DNA of 64,000 nucleotides from Aedes albopictus. Taxonomy: Eukaryota > Arthropoda > Insecta > Diptera > Culicidae. The notes under the pieces are model-generated. The model was not told the DNA's origin. It saw only the letters and a program-made list of their open reading frames with translations, and ran no database searches. Position numbers and translations under genes: made by a program. The DNA lies in the NCBI RefSeq assembly GCF_035046485.1, contig NC_085137.1, positions 348,182,505 to 348,246,504 of the forward strand, given 5' to 3'. This document shows positions 10,850 through 21,479 of the stretch, in pieces; the first letter of the stretch is position 1, and each line of letters begins with the position of its first letter.

Positions 10850-11390
10850 TCTTGATGTTGATCGGTCTTCAGTGATAGTGAAGGTGCTCAAGCAGTCAAC
10901 TGAAAATTCTGATATTTTTCAGCCCAGTCTATACGTTTAACGTAACGTCGGAATATGTTCAATTAATAAATTTCCCAATTTTATTAAAATTATTGTTTTT
11001 CTAAATAAGGTATTCTCGGGATTCAGGAACAGTTCGCATTACGTCGACGGAAAGATCATGCTTCGGAATGATGGCCCTATCACAGAAACTAGCTAAACAA
11101 ACAATAGTAGAAGATTCCAAAAACAGGGACCGAATTCTAAACCGCCCGATAGGTAGGCGATTGTCCACATCACGACGGTTTCAAACCGAACGGACTCAAT
11201 AAATACCAAAACTTTCGTATGACATTTTTAAGTTAGGCAAGGCCATCTTGACTAGGAAACCTTGACCGATTGAACCCTTGAAAAGGCCCCATACAGATCG
11301 AAACGTCAGAAAAATTCATAAACTAGTGTTTTCGATTCCCCCAAAAGGCTGAAGCCAACATTCTGAACCAAAATCATCCCAGCCGTATCC
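10850..11390. other. Unassigned stretch
   Basis: No supported gene. The segment 11040-11390 is less AT-rich than its surroundings and repeats the word AAGATCATG (near 11065 and 11402), which may reflect an old internal duplication of an unclassified element. Confidence 0.3.
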
Positions 11391-11486
11391 CAACCAAGGA
11401 AAGATCATGAGTACATGTTCGACGAGAAAGGCACTATCACCACTAGGTGGATTAATCTGGGTTTTTATTCTTCAACCACTTAACCC

Positions 11487-11899
11487 AGTTTACAGCTCTT
11501 TTGTCTACTAGGGCACTGCGTAAGCGATTCCAATTGGCAGCTGCACTTAAACTTTGTACAGCGCTTAAATGTATTCTATTCATTCTTATTCTACTATATC
11601 GAACTGACAGCCTTTGCGCTGCTGTCACTTTCTACCCTGTCCATGGTAGAATGATGAGCACGAGGATGTTTATGGGTGGCTCTTGTTCCTTTTCCAGTCC
11701 GATTGGGGGTCCATTATGAGTTGCCGTTTCGCCGATATCCTATTATCCGGGTTCATTTGAGCTATGGAGCTCAGAAGAGGGTCAAGTGCCAGCCGCTCTC
11801 GGGGGGAAGAGCAGCTGACGAAGTGCCGGGGCTGGGATCGAACCCATGACCGACCATCCACTTATGAAGTGAACGTGTAGCCACTACGCTACGGGCCCC
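11487..11899 (-). mobile_element. tRNA-derived SINE (copy 1 of the 27-kb family)
   Basis: The minus strand begins with GGGGCCCGTAGCGTAGTGGC (A-box region) and a B box GGGTTCGATCCC at 11834-11846. A body with GACCCCCAATCGGACTGGAA and GAGCACGAGG-type words follows, ending near CAAAAGAGCTGTAAA at 11487. The same order occurs, interrupted by MITEs, at 25977-27164. The length is about 413 bp. No convincing target duplication could be identified, so the ends are approximate. ORFs drawn across it are not genes. Confidence 0.8.
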
Positions 11900-12002
11900 G
11901 ACGGTAAAATACGTTAATTGTCGCGCTTAAATACAAAAGAAACAATGGCCTCTGAAATGTGACCAAAACATGATTTTTTCAATGATTTTTAAAAAATGAT
12001 AA

Positions 12003-12155
12003 TACGCTTTAAAAGATACCAAAGACCATTTTGTGATATACTGAACAGTCATAAATATTAGCTTAAAAAATAAAAGTTCTGATTTCCCAGACAATAAAAA
12101 TACAAAAACGCTCAAACTATACCCCGTCTAAAGGCGCGGTTGTGTATTAGAGCGT
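12003..12155. repeat. Dispersed repeat, copy 2 (partner at 353-500)
   Basis: Direct-orientation partner of 353-500, sharing CTATACCCCGTCTAAAGGCG and the preceding A-rich block. Confidence 0.55.
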
Positions 12156-12252
12156 TATCTAAAATATGATCATTATGTAAAATAACCTTTGACTGATTTT
12201 GATTGACAATCATGAGTCGAAAAAAGTATCGTTATTCTAGATAAGGTATGTA

Positions 12253-12541
12253 CAGTAGACGTTCGCTCTGTGCAAACGCTTTAACTGCAATGCTTTTTAA
12301 CTGCAAGTCCGCTAAGTGCAACAATTTTGCAGTTATCGCACCGCTATCCGTCAAAATGAAATGTCAACAGCGATGCGATGTTTTTTGCATGCACTTTTGC
12401 TGCAATACGATGTTTTTCAAATGCACATTGGCTATATTCTGCAGCAACTGACAATTCTTTGACGTCTGTCAGTTGTTGCAGTTATCGAATTTCATTCGGT
12501 AAGTGAAACGTAAACATGTTGCAGTTATCGAACGTCTACTG
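12253..12541. mobile_element. TA-target MITE, pogo-like ends
   Basis: The left terminus CAGTAGACGTTCG is matched by the inverted right terminus CGAACGTCTACTG, flanked by TA at 12251-12252 and 12542-12543. Internal AGTTATCG(A/C) and CTGCAA words repeat at both ends. A CAGT… terminus with TA duplication points to the Tc1/mariner/pogo group. It has no transposase and is 289 bp long. Confidence 0.85.
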
Positions 12542-12839
12542 TATTGAACAAACGAGAGACAACTATCAGTTACAGTAACACCGAGAATTTAAAATGAAAT
12601 ACAGACTCACATCGTCACAAATGTGACCGGAATGTAAAGTCGTATGACGCAAAGTTGTTTTTTCTACTCAGAGTATAAATCCCAAGGTAATTGACGAAGT
12701 GTAACGTGATGATTTGCTCTTACTTAAATTTATTTTTTCGTAATCATTCAACAGCTAACAATTACTGTAAGATTTATCTAAAACCGGTACATGATGTTCC
12801 AATTTCAGAAAAAAAATAAAATAACAAATTAATGATTTT

Positions 12840-12978
12840 GAAAAGGGGAAAATCGTTGGGTCGGCTATATTGAGTTCGGCCACCATCCTGAATTTTGAGA
12901 AAAAAATACAATGTTCACTTCGCAATCACTTTTAAAAAATTTTGCACCAATCGGACTGACGAGTTTTTACACAACAAA
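12840..12978. repeat. Partial arm of the 57.8-59.1 kb foldback family
   Basis: Contains GTTGGGTCGGCTATATTG, TTCGGCCACCATC, a run of A and T, and AAATTTTGCACCAATCGG. These follow the order of the inner left arm of the large foldback (GTTGGGTCGGCCATATTG… GGCCGCCATC… AAATTTTTGCATC). It abuts the hairpin at 12979. Confidence 0.6.
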
Positions 12979-13056
12979 TCAGTAACAAATTTTGAAAACG
13001 ACGTATAATCAATGGTGTAGCATTGATTATACGTCGTTTTCAAAATTTGTTACTGA
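12979..13056. repeat. Perfect 36-bp hairpin, 6-bp loop
   Basis: TCAGTAACAAATTTTGAAAA… (12979-13014) is exactly reversed at 13021-13056 around GTGTAG. It may be a very short foldback MITE of its own. Confidence 0.9.
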
Positions 13057-13077
13057 AATCAAAAAATTATAAATGTA

Positions 13078-13483
13078 CACTGAAATAAATTTTGTTGTCG
13101 TTTCCACCGAATCCAAGGTAGAATTGAGAACTGTACCAACAATTTTCAACCGAATGCAAAATTCTGTTAATTGTACTGAAACATTGTCAATATTACCATG
13201 CGTGTATTACTGTTGACTAAAAACATTCTTGGTTCTACTATTTGGGCATTGTAATTTCGACCATGTAGACTTGAATGTTGCGCGTCTTAGATAAACATGG
13301 TCAAAAATACGATGTCAAAATAGTAACATCAAGAATGTTTGTAGTCAATGGTACTTCACGCATATTACCATTGACAATGTTTCAGTACAATTAACAGAAT
13401 TTTGTATTCGGTTGAAAATTGTTGGTACAGTTCTTAATTTTACCATGGATTCGGTGGAAACTACAACACAATTTATTTCAGTG
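13078..13483. mobile_element. Foldback MITE, TA target, arms of about 160 bp
   Basis: The left arm from CACTGAAATAAATTTTGTTG is matched by the inverted right arm ending AACACAATTTATTTCAGTG, with about 90-95% identity over roughly 160 bp. Both arms contain CAACAATTTTCAACCGAAT and TTCTGTTAATTGTACTGAAA. TA lies on both sides (13076-13077 and 13484-13485). The right TA is also the left flank of the next element, which starts with nearly the same terminus. Confidence 0.85.
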
Positions 13484-13485
13484 TA

Positions 13486-14822
13486 CACTGAAATCAGCTT
13501 TATTGTGAAAATTACTAAAATGAGGGTTATAATTAACGGACTCGCACCAACGTTTTTCAACCGAAGTGACTTCATGTTTAGTATAAGAAGAAGCATAGTA
13601 TTTTTTACTATGATTTTGAGTAGCTGTTAAGGTTGTTGTCTCTACTAATGAATATACTAGCATCAGTTGAATATACAATGGGAGGTAGTTGTTTTTACTA
13701 CTTCAGATTTACTATAACATTGTAGGATTTCATCGTAATTTTAAATACATAATTTGATTTGATATTATTTCATTTTATTTTTAATAACAAAAAGCTACAA
13801 ACATTACAAAACATACTTGTAAACGTAATTTAACTGACACATATAATTAGGAAGATAGAATGCGGTGGTATGAATCGCCGATGCCAGCATTTTCTTGTCA
13901 TCTGATGGTACTTTGCACAATCGGAGATACAGGACATTTGGCAGCAGTCTCCGGCTTCTCCTGTAGGATCTCCTGTAGGATGTAGAATACGCCATGGAAC
14001 CCTTCCGTATAAAACCTGCCGGGAATTGCCAGAAACTGTTCAGTAGTACCAAATCTGAAAATAATATGGACCCTCGTAAGAAATTAAAACGTACTTGTTT
14101 TATGGACTAACTTTATCTTACCGTAAGAGAAAAACTCTTGGCCGGCTTGGCATATCACAAAATGGACCAATGACAAATACCATTGAAGCCATCGTATACG
14201 TCCGAATAGTCCGGGAGCTATTTAACTTCAGCAACTCGTGTATTTTGTCTAAAACTGCAAATCATGCGAATAATAGAAAAAAATATACTGGTATGCAATT
14301 TTGACTTACTTACACTTGATTTTTCTTGTAAAAGTAGATTATTTCCGCCGATTAACTTTGTGAACAACCGTTGATAATCATTTAATAGTTGAGAAAAAGA
14401 TTTTTTACGTTTTCAAAGAACTCAGGGCGTAAACAAAATAAATATTTGAATGTCAACAAACACTTGACTACATTAGTAGTAAAATTAACCACAAAATAAC
14501 TTCGGTTGCATTTTGTTGGTATAATATATTCAATACTACTACAAGCATGGTGAAATCGAGAGTGTTACATCACCGAACTATGACTTCTTATTATCGTTAC
14601 TACAAAGATAGTAATTTATACTATCAAAATGTGTTCGTGCTAAATAGGTATTTTAAAAACACTGAGTGGTTAATTTTGCCATAAAATCACGTTGAAAAAT
14701 GAGATCAAAACAACAGGTTTCCAGTCAATTTTACTGATTCCATGGTACATTTAACAAAATTTTAATCTTGTGATTTCAACAACGTGTTTGTCGTTTAAAT
14801 TACAATGAAATTGATTTCAGTG
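13486..14822. mobile_element. 1.34-kb TIR-bounded element carrying a spliceable gene fragment
   Basis: The left end CACTGAAATCAGCTTTATTG and the inverted right end CACTGAAATCAATTTCATTG share about 25 of 30 bases. TA flanks both sides (13484-13485, 14823-14824). No transposase is present. The interior contains the minus-strand three-exon fragment described separately. The element and the foldback to its left share the terminus CACTGAAAT(A/C)A and one TA, so they are probably mobilised by the same source. The element call is an inference from the termini and flanks. Confidence 0.6.
13898..14412 (-). CDS. Three-exon gene fragment, 130 codons, 5'-truncated, unknown product
   Basis: Three minus-strand blocks join in one frame through canonical introns: 14412-14310, 14254-14122 and 14054-13898. 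Introns are 55 bp (GTAAGTC…TTTGCAG) and 67 bp (GTAAGAT…TTTTCAG). The product contains LLNDYQRLFTKLIGGNNLLL, ILDKIHELLKLNSSRTIR, MASMVFVIGPFCDMPSRP, then across the second junction LLRFGTTEQFLAIPGRFYT and YILQEILQEKPETAAK, and ends at TGA (13898-13900). An AATAAA signal lies about 130 bp further on. The 103 + 133 + 157 nt total 393, exactly 131 codons including the stop. No start codon is visible, since the frame closes upstream at 14413-14415. I recognise no family. A second frame of exon 3 is also open, so the exact end is uncertain. It sits inside a TIR-bounded element, which suggests capture. Confidence 0.5.
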
Positions 14823-14844
14823 TATTTTTCTCCTATCAAAGGTA

Positions 14845-15076
14845 CACACTTAGAAAAAATCACCGACTTCGGTAATATTTTACCGAAATCCCACCGATAA
14901 GTTTTTTACCAGAAAAAAAATCGATGACGTTTACCGAACTTTGTTAAAATATGACAGATAAACGATAACATTTTACCGAAATTTGGTTATTTTTACAGGA
15001 TTTCGTTGAAAAAACATTACCGAACGCTCAGCAGTTGAGATTTCGGTAAAAAATATACCGAACGCGACTAGCTGTG
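14845..15076. mobile_element. TA-target MITE with CCGAA-rich termini
   Basis: Flanked by TA (14843-14844, 15077-15078). The left end CACACTTAGAAAAAATCACC matches the inverted right end CACAGCTAGTCGCG only in the first ten bases, but inside lie inverted TTACCGAA/TTCGGTAA words at both ends. It is 232 bp and non-coding. Confidence 0.7.
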
Positions 15077-15124
15077 TATCTGCAGTTCTGTTTCCAAAAT
15101 GATGAAAAATGTTTTCTTTAAAAC

Positions 15125-15425
15125 TTTAAGGTGGCGGCCGATTCAGCTTTTTATAACTGTAAATAGTAGATTATGCTTAGCTCTTTTCAAAAACATTTCG
15201 TTTTGAGGGGGGTTTCGAAGAAATTTTCGACTTAATTTAAACTATTAAAATTAGCCAACAATTGATCTAACAAGGACTTCATAAATTTGAAAAATCAAAC
15301 GTTTTTGCATTATTTTTTTGTCGAGAACTTTTAGAAAATGGTCACCTAAACATTTTAATAGACGAGGTGTTAGTAGTGGGCCTGTCTCAGCGAGAGTAAC
15401 TTAGATATGATTTATAAGTCTCGAA
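15125..15425. repeat. Single arm of the 57.8-59.1 kb foldback family
   Basis: Follows the large foldback's right arm in order: GCGGCCGATT, CTCTTTTCAAAAACA, TTTCGTTTTGAGG, GAGAACTTTTAGAAAATGG, ACCTAAACATTTT, GTGGGCCTGTCTCAGCGAGA. The opposite arm is missing. Diverged relative to 57845-59110. Confidence 0.7.
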
Positions 15426-15915
15426 TGTTTCAGAGCCCACGGTAAGATATTTAAAACATTTTTATCCATAATATTTACTCAATCTTTAATGAGATTTTTG
15501 CCCCCACCTCCAGAAACTTGAAAAACTTCAAAGATGGTTAGAGGGAAAAAGATGAACGACTCCTGCCCCTAACAGGCGACACGAATAGCGCCGATCTGGT
15601 GAGCCAACGTTCAACTATACACTCTTAATGAATTTTCGGAAAAAAATCTCAAAACAAACGCACAGGCAAATTTACGCTAAACTTTTTTCACACATTTCAC
15701 ATTCACGCGCAAGGTTATTATTGTAATCGCCAATAGATTTTTAATTCAATCAATTGATTCAGTGATGGGTGAACCAATGATAAGCTGGATTTGGATGTTC
15801 CAATGTTCGACAACACGAATATGTTTGCACAAATAATTCAATTTCAATTCATAAGTAATGTGATCACTTTTTGTGTAAATCAAGATGTTACATTACATAA
15901 GAATTGCATACATAC
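15426..15915. other. Unassigned stretch
   Basis: Non-coding on both strands; one GC-richer patch (CACGAATAGCGCCGATCTGG near 15580) has no recognisable role. Confidence 0.3.
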
Positions 15916-16089
15916 GCGCCAACTTGTGACGTAGTTTGTGGAGGGGGAGGTGTGCAAGGCTTCTCAAAATAAATGAAATTTGGAAATTATCTATACAGTA
16001 CATTTAATTTAGGCATATTCACGTGAAAATTAGTGCATTTGATTCAATTTTGGAGAGCTTTGCCTCCCAACTACGTCACAAGTTGGCGC
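15916..16089. mobile_element. Short MITE with perfect 21-bp inverted ends
   Basis: Bases 15916-15936 (GCGCCAACTTGTGACGTAGT…) and 16069-16089 are exact reverse complements. A TA lies one base outside each end. Total length is 174 bp and the interior is non-coding. Confidence 0.88.
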
Positions 16090-16264
16090 TTATGATTGCA
16101 GATATCGAAGCTTTCGGATGCCTGGCACTGTAGTTTATCTTCGTGACTGGATGCTCTTCAAAGTATCTTGGAAAAAAATTCAGATGCAACCATACATGTG
16201 ATGATTCCAATGTAGATTCGAAAAGCATGAAAAATTACATATTGTTCAAATTATTGCGATTTTT

Positions 16265-16606
16265 TTTTCGACTTAGACTTTGATGCGATAAATTTCGTCG
16301 TACTCATATTTCGCTTTCGATTTAGCTGCCAATCTCAGTCGCAGGGGTTTTGCAACTCGCCCGATAATGTGACAGTTTTCGCCGGCCGTCTCAATGTTTA
16401 CCATTAAGGTCTTTTGTTCTCGGTCCACCAGCTGGTCATGTTTACACAACAAAATCAGCTGGTTCACCGATGTTTACGTTCATCCTTATTGTTCTCGGCT
16501 ACCAGCTGTTTATGTTTTCATAACAAAATCAGCTGGTTTCGCCTGAATCGGGGAACGAAGGCGAAAATGTGTCATAAATGTTGGGTTAGTACCATATTAG
16601 GGCGAG
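16265..16606 (-). other. Small ORF and partial inverted repeat, unclassified
   Basis: On the minus strand, ATG at about 16402 opens a 43-codon frame, MVNIETAGENCHIIGRVAKP… ending YDEIYRIKV and a stop. AACTCGCCC with a nearby ATGTGACA and TTTTCGCC occurs at 16355-16385 and again inverted at 16555-16606, so the ORF overlaps one end of a possible foldback element. Between them a 45-bp direct duplication (TTCTCGG… ACAAAATCAGCTGGTT) is present. I do not recognise the peptide. Confidence 0.35.
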
Positions 16607-16609
16607 TTC

Positions 16610-17590
16610 AATTTCGTCGGCAAAGTCTGATTATTCGTAAAAAATACAATAGAATTGTTGTAACACTTTTTGTGGATACTTCGGCACATTTATTAACATA
16701 ATTGCAGTTGATACTCACGAAAGTTCACATAAATCATAAAACAGTTTGTTCTATTGCTTTATCGAAATGAGTTTGGTAATTATAATTATAATGAGTTTCA
16801 TAATTATAAAAGTATATAATTCGAAAAGTTGCTTTTTTAAGTCTTGGTAGGTAGTTAAATTTTGTACAGCTCATTGGAATCTATCTATCACTCGTGTTAA
16901 ATATTGATTTCACAAAATTTCACTCAAAAATAAACAGCATGATTCAATAAACCCCCCTTAAATGATATTATTCCACGTCACTATTAAAACCACAGTTCTA
17001 AACCAAACTCATCAACATCAGCTGTCTGTGATTATCCGTATCCGGTGGCTTGCATTTTCGAATTAATTATGGTTTTTGATTAGCCAATAAACCATCTAAT
17101 TGAATGTTTCACGGGAGACATGCCTGCTGATTGATATGACACGGCGTGACGTCGCTGCTGCTCTCTCAAACGTGACTGTTGATACTCAAACCGCAGAACC
17201 GTATCGAAGCCAACAAAATGTTGCCCACATCTAGTTGGTTAATGTTTGTGAATAATTCAACTTATTATTAGGTTGAGTCAAAGCATTAGTAACGGGTTGA
17301 TATTTGCGCAGCACTACAGCCACGGGAAGCTGTGATATTGACATCAGTGTCATGAAATCCTGGCTGAAATAATCTCCACCATTATTGCAACAGAGAGAGT
17401 AATACAAACCTTAATGATCAGGAGCAGGGTTCGTAATTTTTGTTTCAGCGATACGAAATATGCTATTCTCACGGCGGCGGGAGAGCTTATTTTCACTACT
17501 TTGCTTCAGGAACACTTTTCCCCTTCAGCACTTTTTTCGAGAGCAGCGATTCATGATAACTGAAAATCGCTTCAACCTGTGGATAATTTC
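16610..17590. other. AT-rich stretch without recognised gene
   Basis: No domain-bearing ORF. Contains a run of ATAATTATAATT palindromic words near 16780-16825. Confidence 0.35.
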
Positions 17591-17594
17591 TTTT

Positions 17595-17981
17595 CGTTCT
17601 GTTAAATTTTCACTCATCCAATTGTCACGAAAATCTTTTCAAAGCAGATTAACAAAAATTGTGCCAGCGACGGGATTCGAACCTGGAACATTAGTAAAAA
17701 CAACCGCGACACGCGCACCCTATCCTCACCACCACGCCAACCACACGGAGGGAGTAGAAAATTTACTGCATAAAACCAATCGTCGTCGGCGTCATAGGAG
17801 GCAAAGAAAGACAACATGATCGGCCGACGAAGGGTAAACGGAATTTTCGTCGCTTTGAGAGTGAGTGAAAATATATTTTCACTCTCCTCTTTGTGCGGGA
17901 GATTTCTCAAGCCAGATTTTCGCTGAAAATTGGCGTGAGGGAAAATTCTATTTTCGTGACAATGAGCGAAAATTCCGAACG
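17595..17981. mobile_element. Foldback element enclosing a tRNA-like block
   Basis: TTTTCACTCATCCAATTGTCACGAAAAT near 17606-17634 is answered by the inverted ATTTTCGTGACAATGAGCGAAAATT near 17950-17975, giving imperfect arms of about 38 bp. In between, on the minus strand, lies a tRNA-like block (17661-17752). Confidence 0.55.
17661..17752 (-). repeat. tRNA-like sequence (SINE head or degenerate tRNA)
   Basis: Minus strand: GTGTGGTTGGCGTGGTGG (A-box-like, 17731-17750) and CCAGGTTCGAATCCCG (B box, 17672-17687), with about 50 bases between them. The 5' and 3' ends do not pair as an acceptor stem and the spacing exceeds that of a normal tRNA, so this is more likely a Pol III promoter region of a SINE-like unit than a tRNA gene. 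Confidence 0.6.
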
Positions 17982-17999
17982 TTGATCAGGAGTGCTTAT

Positions 18000-18700
18000 T
18001 TTCACAATTGATAATTGTAAATCAAGGCTGGATAACTCATGTTTTTCCGTGAATTTCTTGTTCAGTCCGAAAATATTTTGTGAAAGTAATAACACTGGGA
18101 AAAACACAGCATACTATAAACCTCTCGTCGTTTTGTATTTATTCATAAACTCAAATGCAAAAGCCAGAAATCCGCACAAACGTGAGTATATAATACCCAT
18201 AAATTCAATTTGCATTGGTACTCAACTCACCACCGACCTATACCTACAGCATCCCTTCTGACAGCTGAGTAAACCCCACCCCGTCACAGCGCAACGGTGG
18301 GGCGGTGTCGAAAGCAATGATGAAATTCACCTACCAACGCAACGCCACCCAGTTGACGAAGAAATTTAATTACAATAAATTATGCCAGATTGAGCTCATT
18401 TAGCGCCAATTCAGGAAGCGATGAAAAAATTTATTTAATTTCTGATTCACATCCGGATTTCATGTGACGGGGAAGTGATGACGGGTCGGGTACCAGCTTG
18501 GTTTGCAGGTGTGGAATGCCTGATGTGATGATAAAAAAAAACGCAACCTTTATCGTTATGAATTTTTGATTAATTGGTTTGCGGGTGCCCTTGGGCACTG
18601 CAATGGAGTTTTAAAATTATTTTACACTTGTCGTTTAATGGAAATCGCATTCGATACCTTGGAACTGATATAATCCGTTAAGAAACAAGATGAAACATAC
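18000..18700. other. Unassigned stretch
   Basis: No supported gene. A GC-rich imperfect hairpin (CCCCACCCCG… CGGTGGGGCGGTG) lies at 18272-18307. Confidence 0.35.
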
Positions 18701-18709
18701 CATCACATA

Positions 18710-19378
18710 CAGGGGATAGACATTATGATCGGGACAGGTAAAATTTTCACTTTCCAAAAAATGGTGGAACGCTCAAAATTTCATTGCATTTGGTTCATTG
18801 AAGCCGGAGATATAACAGTTCAAAGTTGGCTATCGGATAAGTATGACTTTTTCTAAAATCTTTCTAACTTCATGTAGAATAGCCCGATCATTCCCAAATG
18901 TTGACCATTGATACACAACTAGTTGATCAACTTCCAGTAAAAATTTTAGATTTTTGATGCATTTTTGAAAAAAGTTATAATGGGAAGCATATTAAAATTA
19001 GACAAATTTACTAAAAAATCATAAAATAAATGAAATCGCTGTTACTTTTTTTTCTTATTAATAATTTCAAGTTTAGTCAAACTTTTTTCAAAGCTCATTA
19101 TATGAGTCATGAACGCTCAAAATTTCATTACATTCGGTTCATTGAATCCGGAGATATAACAGTTGACTGTCGAATAGTTACGATTTTCTCCAGAATCTTT
19201 CTAACTTCATGTGGCATAGCCCGATCTTTCCCAAATTTTGACCATTGATACACAACTAGTTGATCAACTTCCAGTAAAAATTAGATTTTTCGATGCATTT
19301 TTCAAAAAGTTATACCTCTTTCACCATTTTTTGCAAAGTGAAATTTTTGCCTGTCCCGATCATTTTGTCTGTCCCCTG
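18710..19378. mobile_element. TA-target MITE with internal duplication
   Basis: The left end CAGGGGATAGACATTATGAT and the right end ATCATTTTGTCTGTCCCCTG are inverted copies over about 55 bp, both leading into CGGGACAGG and a CACTTT…AAAAAATGGTG block. TA flanks at 18708-18709 and 19379-19380. Inside, about 200 bp is present twice in direct orientation (from AACGCTCAAAATTTCATT to CTTCCAGTAAAAATT at 18769-18950 and 19111-19285). Length is 669 bp, non-coding, Tc1/mariner-like by its target. Confidence 0.88.
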
Positions 19379-19689
19379 TAGGTATTACTGACTGTTTAAA
19401 GCCACAAAGATGCGCTTCACAAAAAAACGATTTTCAGTTTTACGTGAAATGCGCAGTACGTAAAAAAAATCTATGGTAATTAACGCTTTCCTGAACACAT
19501 GGTGAAGCTCTAAGAAATAGTTTTCCTAGAATAGAAATTAAATTATAGCGTTTTTGGTAATATATTTATAGAGTTTTTGGTAATAACACACTAAAACCTC
19601 TTTTTATGCAGGTTATTTTTATGCACTTTTTTTATCTCATGCATTAAAAGAGGAAGTCTTATTCAGAAGCAATATTTTGCAAAAAAAAA

Positions 19690-20380
19690 TGTAATAATGT
19701 CCAAAGGGGTTTCAAGGGGTACCAGGAGGGCGCAGTAGCGTTCCATAAAGCTCAAAGAGTTTCAGGGTGCTTCAGGGGTTTCCTAGGTATTATTAATGGT
19801 TTCATTCTTGGATAATACCTTGAATTTCTGCTGAATTCTTTGTAGAATCGTCATTGGAATTTCCCTCCGAATTTTCGCTGAGATTTTTCCAAGAATTCCT
19901 TGTGCGAATCCTCCAGGTGTTCATTATGGGATTCTTATAAAAGTTTTTTTTTCTAGGTTTCCACCATCAACTCTTTCTGAGAATCCGGCAAGATTACCTT
20001 CTAAAAATCCACCACAAATTTCTTCAGAAAAACCTCCTTCGGGAAGCCTTTCTGGAGGTGTGGAAATCATTCAATAGTTCCTTTTGGGATTATTCCAGGA
20101 TACGTTTGTAGGAAGTCTTTAGGAGTTTCACGTGGAAATCTTCCGAAAGTTTTTCGTGGGATTTTTCTGGGGATTGTGTTTGAAGTTCCTGATGGGAATT
20201 TTCCTGGAGTTTATTTCTTCTCTCCCGGAGTTCCTTCTGGGAATCCCCTAAGATTTTTTCCGCAGAGGAAACCCCACAATGAGTTTCTGAATTAATCCAA
20301 CAATGGTGTTTCAATGAAATCCCCAGAATAAGTTACTACGAGAATTCCCAGGCGGGGTTTCTTGAGGAATCTGCTGCAGA
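19690..20380. repeat. Degenerate minisatellite-like array (GGAATTC/CCAGGA type)
   Basis: Loose repetition of GGAATTTCC, AAGAATTCC, CTTCTGGGAATCC and similar words of 15-35 bp. The 74-codon minus-strand ORF across 20090-20314 (KSHEKLSEDFHVKLLK) is a translation of this repetition. The same style recurs at 39424-40905 and 60690-61170. Confidence 0.65.
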
Positions 20381-20399
20381 ACATGACCCAGCCAACCAC

Positions 20400-21475
20400 A
20401 CATCGTAAATCATTGTGTGGAAAATATCGTATATTTTCATATACTTATACAATCAGAATTGTATAATATAATATAGAATATGTATATTTGTTGTCAATGA
20501 TTGCATAAAATCACATTTCATGCCAAATTAAATTTCAATTGCGATTTTGTTTCATATAGTCGTCTCCGATCATAATAGGTGCGATATACTATCGCCAGGA
20601 TCGCACAGAATCGGATAGAATCTTGAAAAAAAAAACATACATTCTTAGTGTCAAGCTGCAAGTTCGCTAGCATCGTATGTATGATTTCTTTGAATCGTGG
20701 AAATCGTCGCTTCACATCGTATATGAATCTGCCAAATCGAGCTTCCTACCTAAAGGTATGATCACAATCGGTGAAATCGTATACAACTATAAAAATGTTG
20801 TATATTGATCGTTTGCGTCACACTTGCGTCGTATACGAAGTGAACGAAATCGTAGAAATCGTATATTCATTTTTACAGTCGCATATGATTGTTACTGCAC
20901 TTTTAATAGTCGAATCTTAATCTTGGAAATCGTAAATGGTTTTATTTACATATTTGTATAATGGAGATGAAGAAAAAATGGTTTTCATCACAAATTTGTA
21001 TTTTTGTTGTTGTTGACACATTCCAACCATGGTAGCAATAATTTCAACCAAATATTTATATACAGCAGATGGCTTACAATAAGTGATGTATAGATTCCAA
21101 CAACGATGTCAATTCCGGGCCTCTTGCACAGCACCACTTTTGGCGCCACTCAATGCACAACAACAACGTTCCCACCACAAGTCTCGCACCGTATCATGCT
21201 AATTTTTATTCGTTTCATGCCATTCACTTTGAACTCTCTATAGGCAATATAGCCAATAGAGATAACGCGCAGTTCTCAATCAAAGGACCTAAGTTCGAAT
21301 CCCACTGAAAACCAATTTTTTTATTTGAAAATCATGAGTTGTATATTGGTACACTCAATCGTAATTAGATCATGCATAATCGTATATATAGACGAAGAAA
21401 ATCGGCAAAATCGTAGACATTCTTGGAGAAATCGTAAATCATGTTGGATGGAATCGCTGTAATCGTATATATGTT
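20400..21475. repeat. AT-rich element with recurrent ATCGTATAT words
   Basis: The word AAATCGTA(T/A)A or ATCGTATAT occurs many times on both strands between 20410 and 21475, in irregular spacing, with tRNA-like sequence at 21243-21315 near the right end. It stops abruptly where LINE ORF1 sequence begins. Class unknown; 21180-21300 is less AT-rich. Confidence 0.45.
21243..21315 (+). repeat. tRNA-like sequence
   Basis: GGCAATATAGCCAATAGAGA resembles an A-box region and AAGTTCGAATCCCACTG is a good B box, about 35 bases apart, with total length near 73. The putative acceptor strands do not pair, so I do not call a tRNA gene; a SINE head or Pol III remnant is more likely. Confidence 0.5.
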
Positions 21476-21479
21476 CACC

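Noticed and set aside
21243..21315. tRNA gene
   Set aside because: A and B boxes are present but the acceptor ends do not pair, so it is kept as a tRNA-like repeat only.
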